From Archivesica marissinica (lineage: Eukaryota; Mollusca; Bivalvia; Venerida; Vesicomyidae), in contig CM026390.1 of NCBI GenBank assembly GCA_014843695.1, positions 8,812,977 to 8,876,976 on the forward strand: a DNA stretch of 64,000 nt, in the 5' to 3' direction. Under the pieces are notes generated by a model. The model searched no databases, was not told the origin of the DNA, and saw only the letters and a program-made list of their open reading frames with translations. Both the position numbers and the translations under genes were made by a program. The stretch's first letter is position 1. The number at the start of each line of letters is the position of its first letter. Shown in pieces: positions 61,001 through 64,000 of this stretch.

Positions 61001-64000
61001 ATTTCAACTTCATAATTCACGATTTCAACTTCACACATTCACGATTTCAACTTCACACATTCACGATTTCAACTTCACACATTCACGATTTCAACTTCAC
61101 ACATTCACGATTTCAACTTCACACATTCACGATTTCAACTTCATCATTCACGATTTCAACTTCACACATTCACGATTTCAACTTCATAATTCACGATTTC
61201 AACTTCACACATTCACGATTTCAACTTCACACATTCACGATTTCAACTTCATAATTCACGATTTCAACTTCATGAATTCACGAATTCAACTTCATAATTC
61301 ATGATTTCAATTTCATAATTCACGATTTCAACTTCACACATTCACGATTTCAACTTCACACATTCACGATTTCAACTTCACACATTCACGATTTCAACTT
61401 AGCACATTCACGATTTCAACTTCACACATTCACGATTTCAACTTCACACATTCACGATTTCAACTTCACATATTCACAATTTCAACTTCATAATTCACGA
61501 TTTATACTTCACATATTCACGATTTCAACTTCATACATTCACGATTTCAACTTCATACATTCACGATTTCAACTTCACATATTCACGATTTCAACTTCAT
61601 AATTCATGATTTCAACTTCACACATTCATGATTTCAACTTCACACATTCACGATTTCAACTTCACACATTCACGATTTCAACTTCATAATTCACGATTTC
61701 AACTTCACATATTCATGATTTCAACTTCACACATTCACGATTTCAACTTCACACATTCACGATTTCAACTTCATAATTCACGATTTCAACTTCACATATT
61801 CACGATTTCAACTTCATAATTCATGATTTCAACTTCATAATTCACGATTTCAACTTCACACATTCACGATTTCAACTTCACACATTCACGATTTCAACTT
61901 CATAATTCACGATTTCAACTTCACACATTCACGATTTCAACTTCATAATTCACGATTTCAGCTTCACACATTCACGATTTCAACTTCATAATTCACGATT
62001 TCAACTTCACATATCCACGATTTCAACTTCATAATTCATGATTTCAACATCACACATTCACGATTTCAACTTCACACATTCATGATTTCAACTTCACACA
62101 TTCACGATTTCAACTTCACACATTCATGATTTCAACTTCATAATTCACGATTTCAACTTCACACATTCACGATTTCAACTTCATACATTCACGATTTCAA
62201 CTTCACACATTCACGATTTCAACTTCACACATTCACGATTTCAACTTCACAATTCACGATTTCAACTTCACACATTCACGATTTCAACTTCATAATTCAC
62301 GATTTCAACTTTATGAATTCACGAATTCAACTTCATAATTCATGATTTCAACTTCATGAATTCACGATTTCAACTTCATATTCACGATTTCACTTCACAC
62401 ATTCACGATTTCAACTTCACACATTCACGATTTCAACTTCACATATTCACGATTTCAACTTCACACATTCACGATTTCAACTTCATACATTCACGATTTC
62501 AACTTCATAATTCATGATTTCAATTTCATAATTCACGATTTCAACTTCACACATTCACGATTTCAACTTCACACATTCACGATTTCAACTTCACACATTC
62601 ACGATTTCAACTTAGCACATTCACGATTTCAACTTCACACATTCACGATTTCAACTTCACACATTCATGATTTCAACTTCACATATTCACGATTTCAACT
62701 TCACACATTCACGATTTCAACTTCACATATTCACAATTTCAACTTCATAATTCACGATTTATACTTCACATATTCACGATTTCAACTTCATACATTCACG
62801 ATTTCAACTTCATACATTCACGATTTCAACTTCACATATTCACGATTTCAACTTCATAATTTCAACTTCACACATTCACGATTTCAACTTCACACATTCA
62901 TGATTTCAACATCACTCATTCACGATTTATACTTCACACATTCACGATTTCAACTTCATAATTCACGATTTCAACTTCACACATTCACGATTTCAACTTC
63001 ACACATTCATGATTTCAACATCACACATTCACGATTTCAACTTCATAATTCACGATTTCAACTTCATGAATTCACGAATTCAACTTCATAATTCATGATT
63101 TCAACTTCATGAATTCACGATTTCAACTTCATAATTCACGATTTCAACTTCACAAATTCATGATTTCAACTTCACACATTCACGATTTCAACTTCATAAT
63201 TCACGATTTCAACTTCACACATTCACGATTTCAACTTCATAATTCACGATTTCAACTTCACACATTCACGATTTCAACTTCACACATTCACGATTTAAAC
63301 TTCACAATTCATGATTTCAACTTCATAATTCACGATTTCAACTTCACACATTCACGATTTCAACTTCACATATTCACGATTTCAACTTCACACATTCACG
63401 ATTTCAACTTCATAATTCACGATTTCAACTTCACACATTCACGATTTCAACTTCACATATTCTGATTTCAACTTCACACATTCATGATTTCAACTTCACC
63501 ATTCACGATTTCAACTTCACACATTCACGATTTCAACTTCACACATTCACGATTTCAACTTCACACGATTTCAACTTCACACATTCACGATTTCAACTTC
63601 ATAATTCACGATTTCAACTTCACATATTCACGATTTCAACTTCACACATTCACGATTTCAACTTCATAATTCACGATTTCAACTTCACACATTCACGATT
63701 TCAACTTCACATATTCACGATTTCAACTTCATACATTCACGATTTCAACTTCATACATTCACGATTTCAACTTCACATATTCACGATTTCAACTTCATAA
63801 TTCATGATTTCAACTTCACACATTCATGATTTCAACTTCACCCATTCACGATTTCAACTTCACACATTCACGATTTCAACTTCACACATTCACGATTTCA
63901 ACTTCACACATTCACGATTTCAACTTCACATATTCACGATTTCAACTTCATAAATCATGATTTCAACTTCACATATTCATGATTTCAACTTCACACATTC
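55052..64000. repeat. 21/22-bp satellite with 4.07-kb higher-order repeat
   Basis: About 415 copies of ATTCACGATTTCAACTTCAC plus AC (22 bp), or ATTCACGATTTCAACTTCAT plus A (21 bp). Landmarks recur at nearly constant distance: the TTAGCACATTC variant near 57330 and 61397, and near 58546 and 62615; variant clusters at 55856 and 59931, 57559 and 61628, 59043 and 63109. The higher-order period is therefore about 4.07 kb. A third copy begins near 63690. A 567-bp sub-duplication lies at 55856 versus 56423. The frames are repeat artefacts. Confidence 0.97.

Noticed and set aside
55856..63669. Frames with ISTSHIHDFNF repeats
   Set aside because: 22-bp array; frame is kept only by mixtures of 21- and 22-bp units, and no gene signals are present.

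Overview
This is eukaryotic, repeat-dominated DNA, most likely from a mollusc and probably a bivalve. The reasons are tRNA-derived SINEs (one with a V-SINE-type conserved block), piggyBac-like and pogo-like MITEs, a metazoan-type transposon with a CXC domain, and a splice-flanked Polycomb-type chromodomain exon. The species assignment is inference; the sequence alone does not settle it. About three quarters of the non-N bases (roughly 47 kb of 62 kb) lie in at least a dozen unrelated minisatellite arrays. Nearly every long open frame in the window is a by-product of array periods that are multiples of 3 or low in stop codons.

Layout: 1-10586 is a 46-bp (later 44-bp) array that runs into the remnant of the MITE it came from (10587-10737). 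10741-12030 is mostly single-copy with a SINE/LINE-like fragment and a 34-bp array carrying TGACGTCA. 12034-14756 holds a 40-bp array and then a 30-bp array interrupted by a V-SINE-like element. A chromodomain exon sits at 14826-14891. 15600-16290 holds minus-strand SINE pieces. 16676-23588 carries 73-, 51- and 38-bp arrays. 24091-24634 is a pogo-like MITE with two tRNA-like copies inside. 25219-25530 is a SINE between microsatellites. 26400-27823 is a 58-bp array. 27857-29380 holds SINE fragments, an intact piggyBac-like MITE and a minus-strand SINE. A second exon, phase-compatible with the first, is at 29428-29488. Then come a 45-bp array, a 1000-N gap, and 19-, 27- and 33/40-bp arrays up to 47551. 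48259-54051 is a DNA transposon with inverted repeats over 500 bp and a broken gene for a zinc-finger/XPG-like nuclease/CXC protein. A second 1000-N gap follows, and 55052-64000 is a roughly 22-bp array organised in a 4.07-kb higher-order repeat.

How the parts relate: the only host gene supported is a plus-strand chromobox (Polycomb CBX-like) gene, seen as two short exons 14.5 kb apart. Neighbouring exons were not found, so the window looks like giant introns filled with tandem arrays and transposons. Several arrays can be traced to ends of mobile elements: the first array is built from the terminal 46 bp of a piggyBac-like MITE, and two SINE families show tandem multiplication of their tRNA-like heads. 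Amplification of transposon termini is the main biological theme here.
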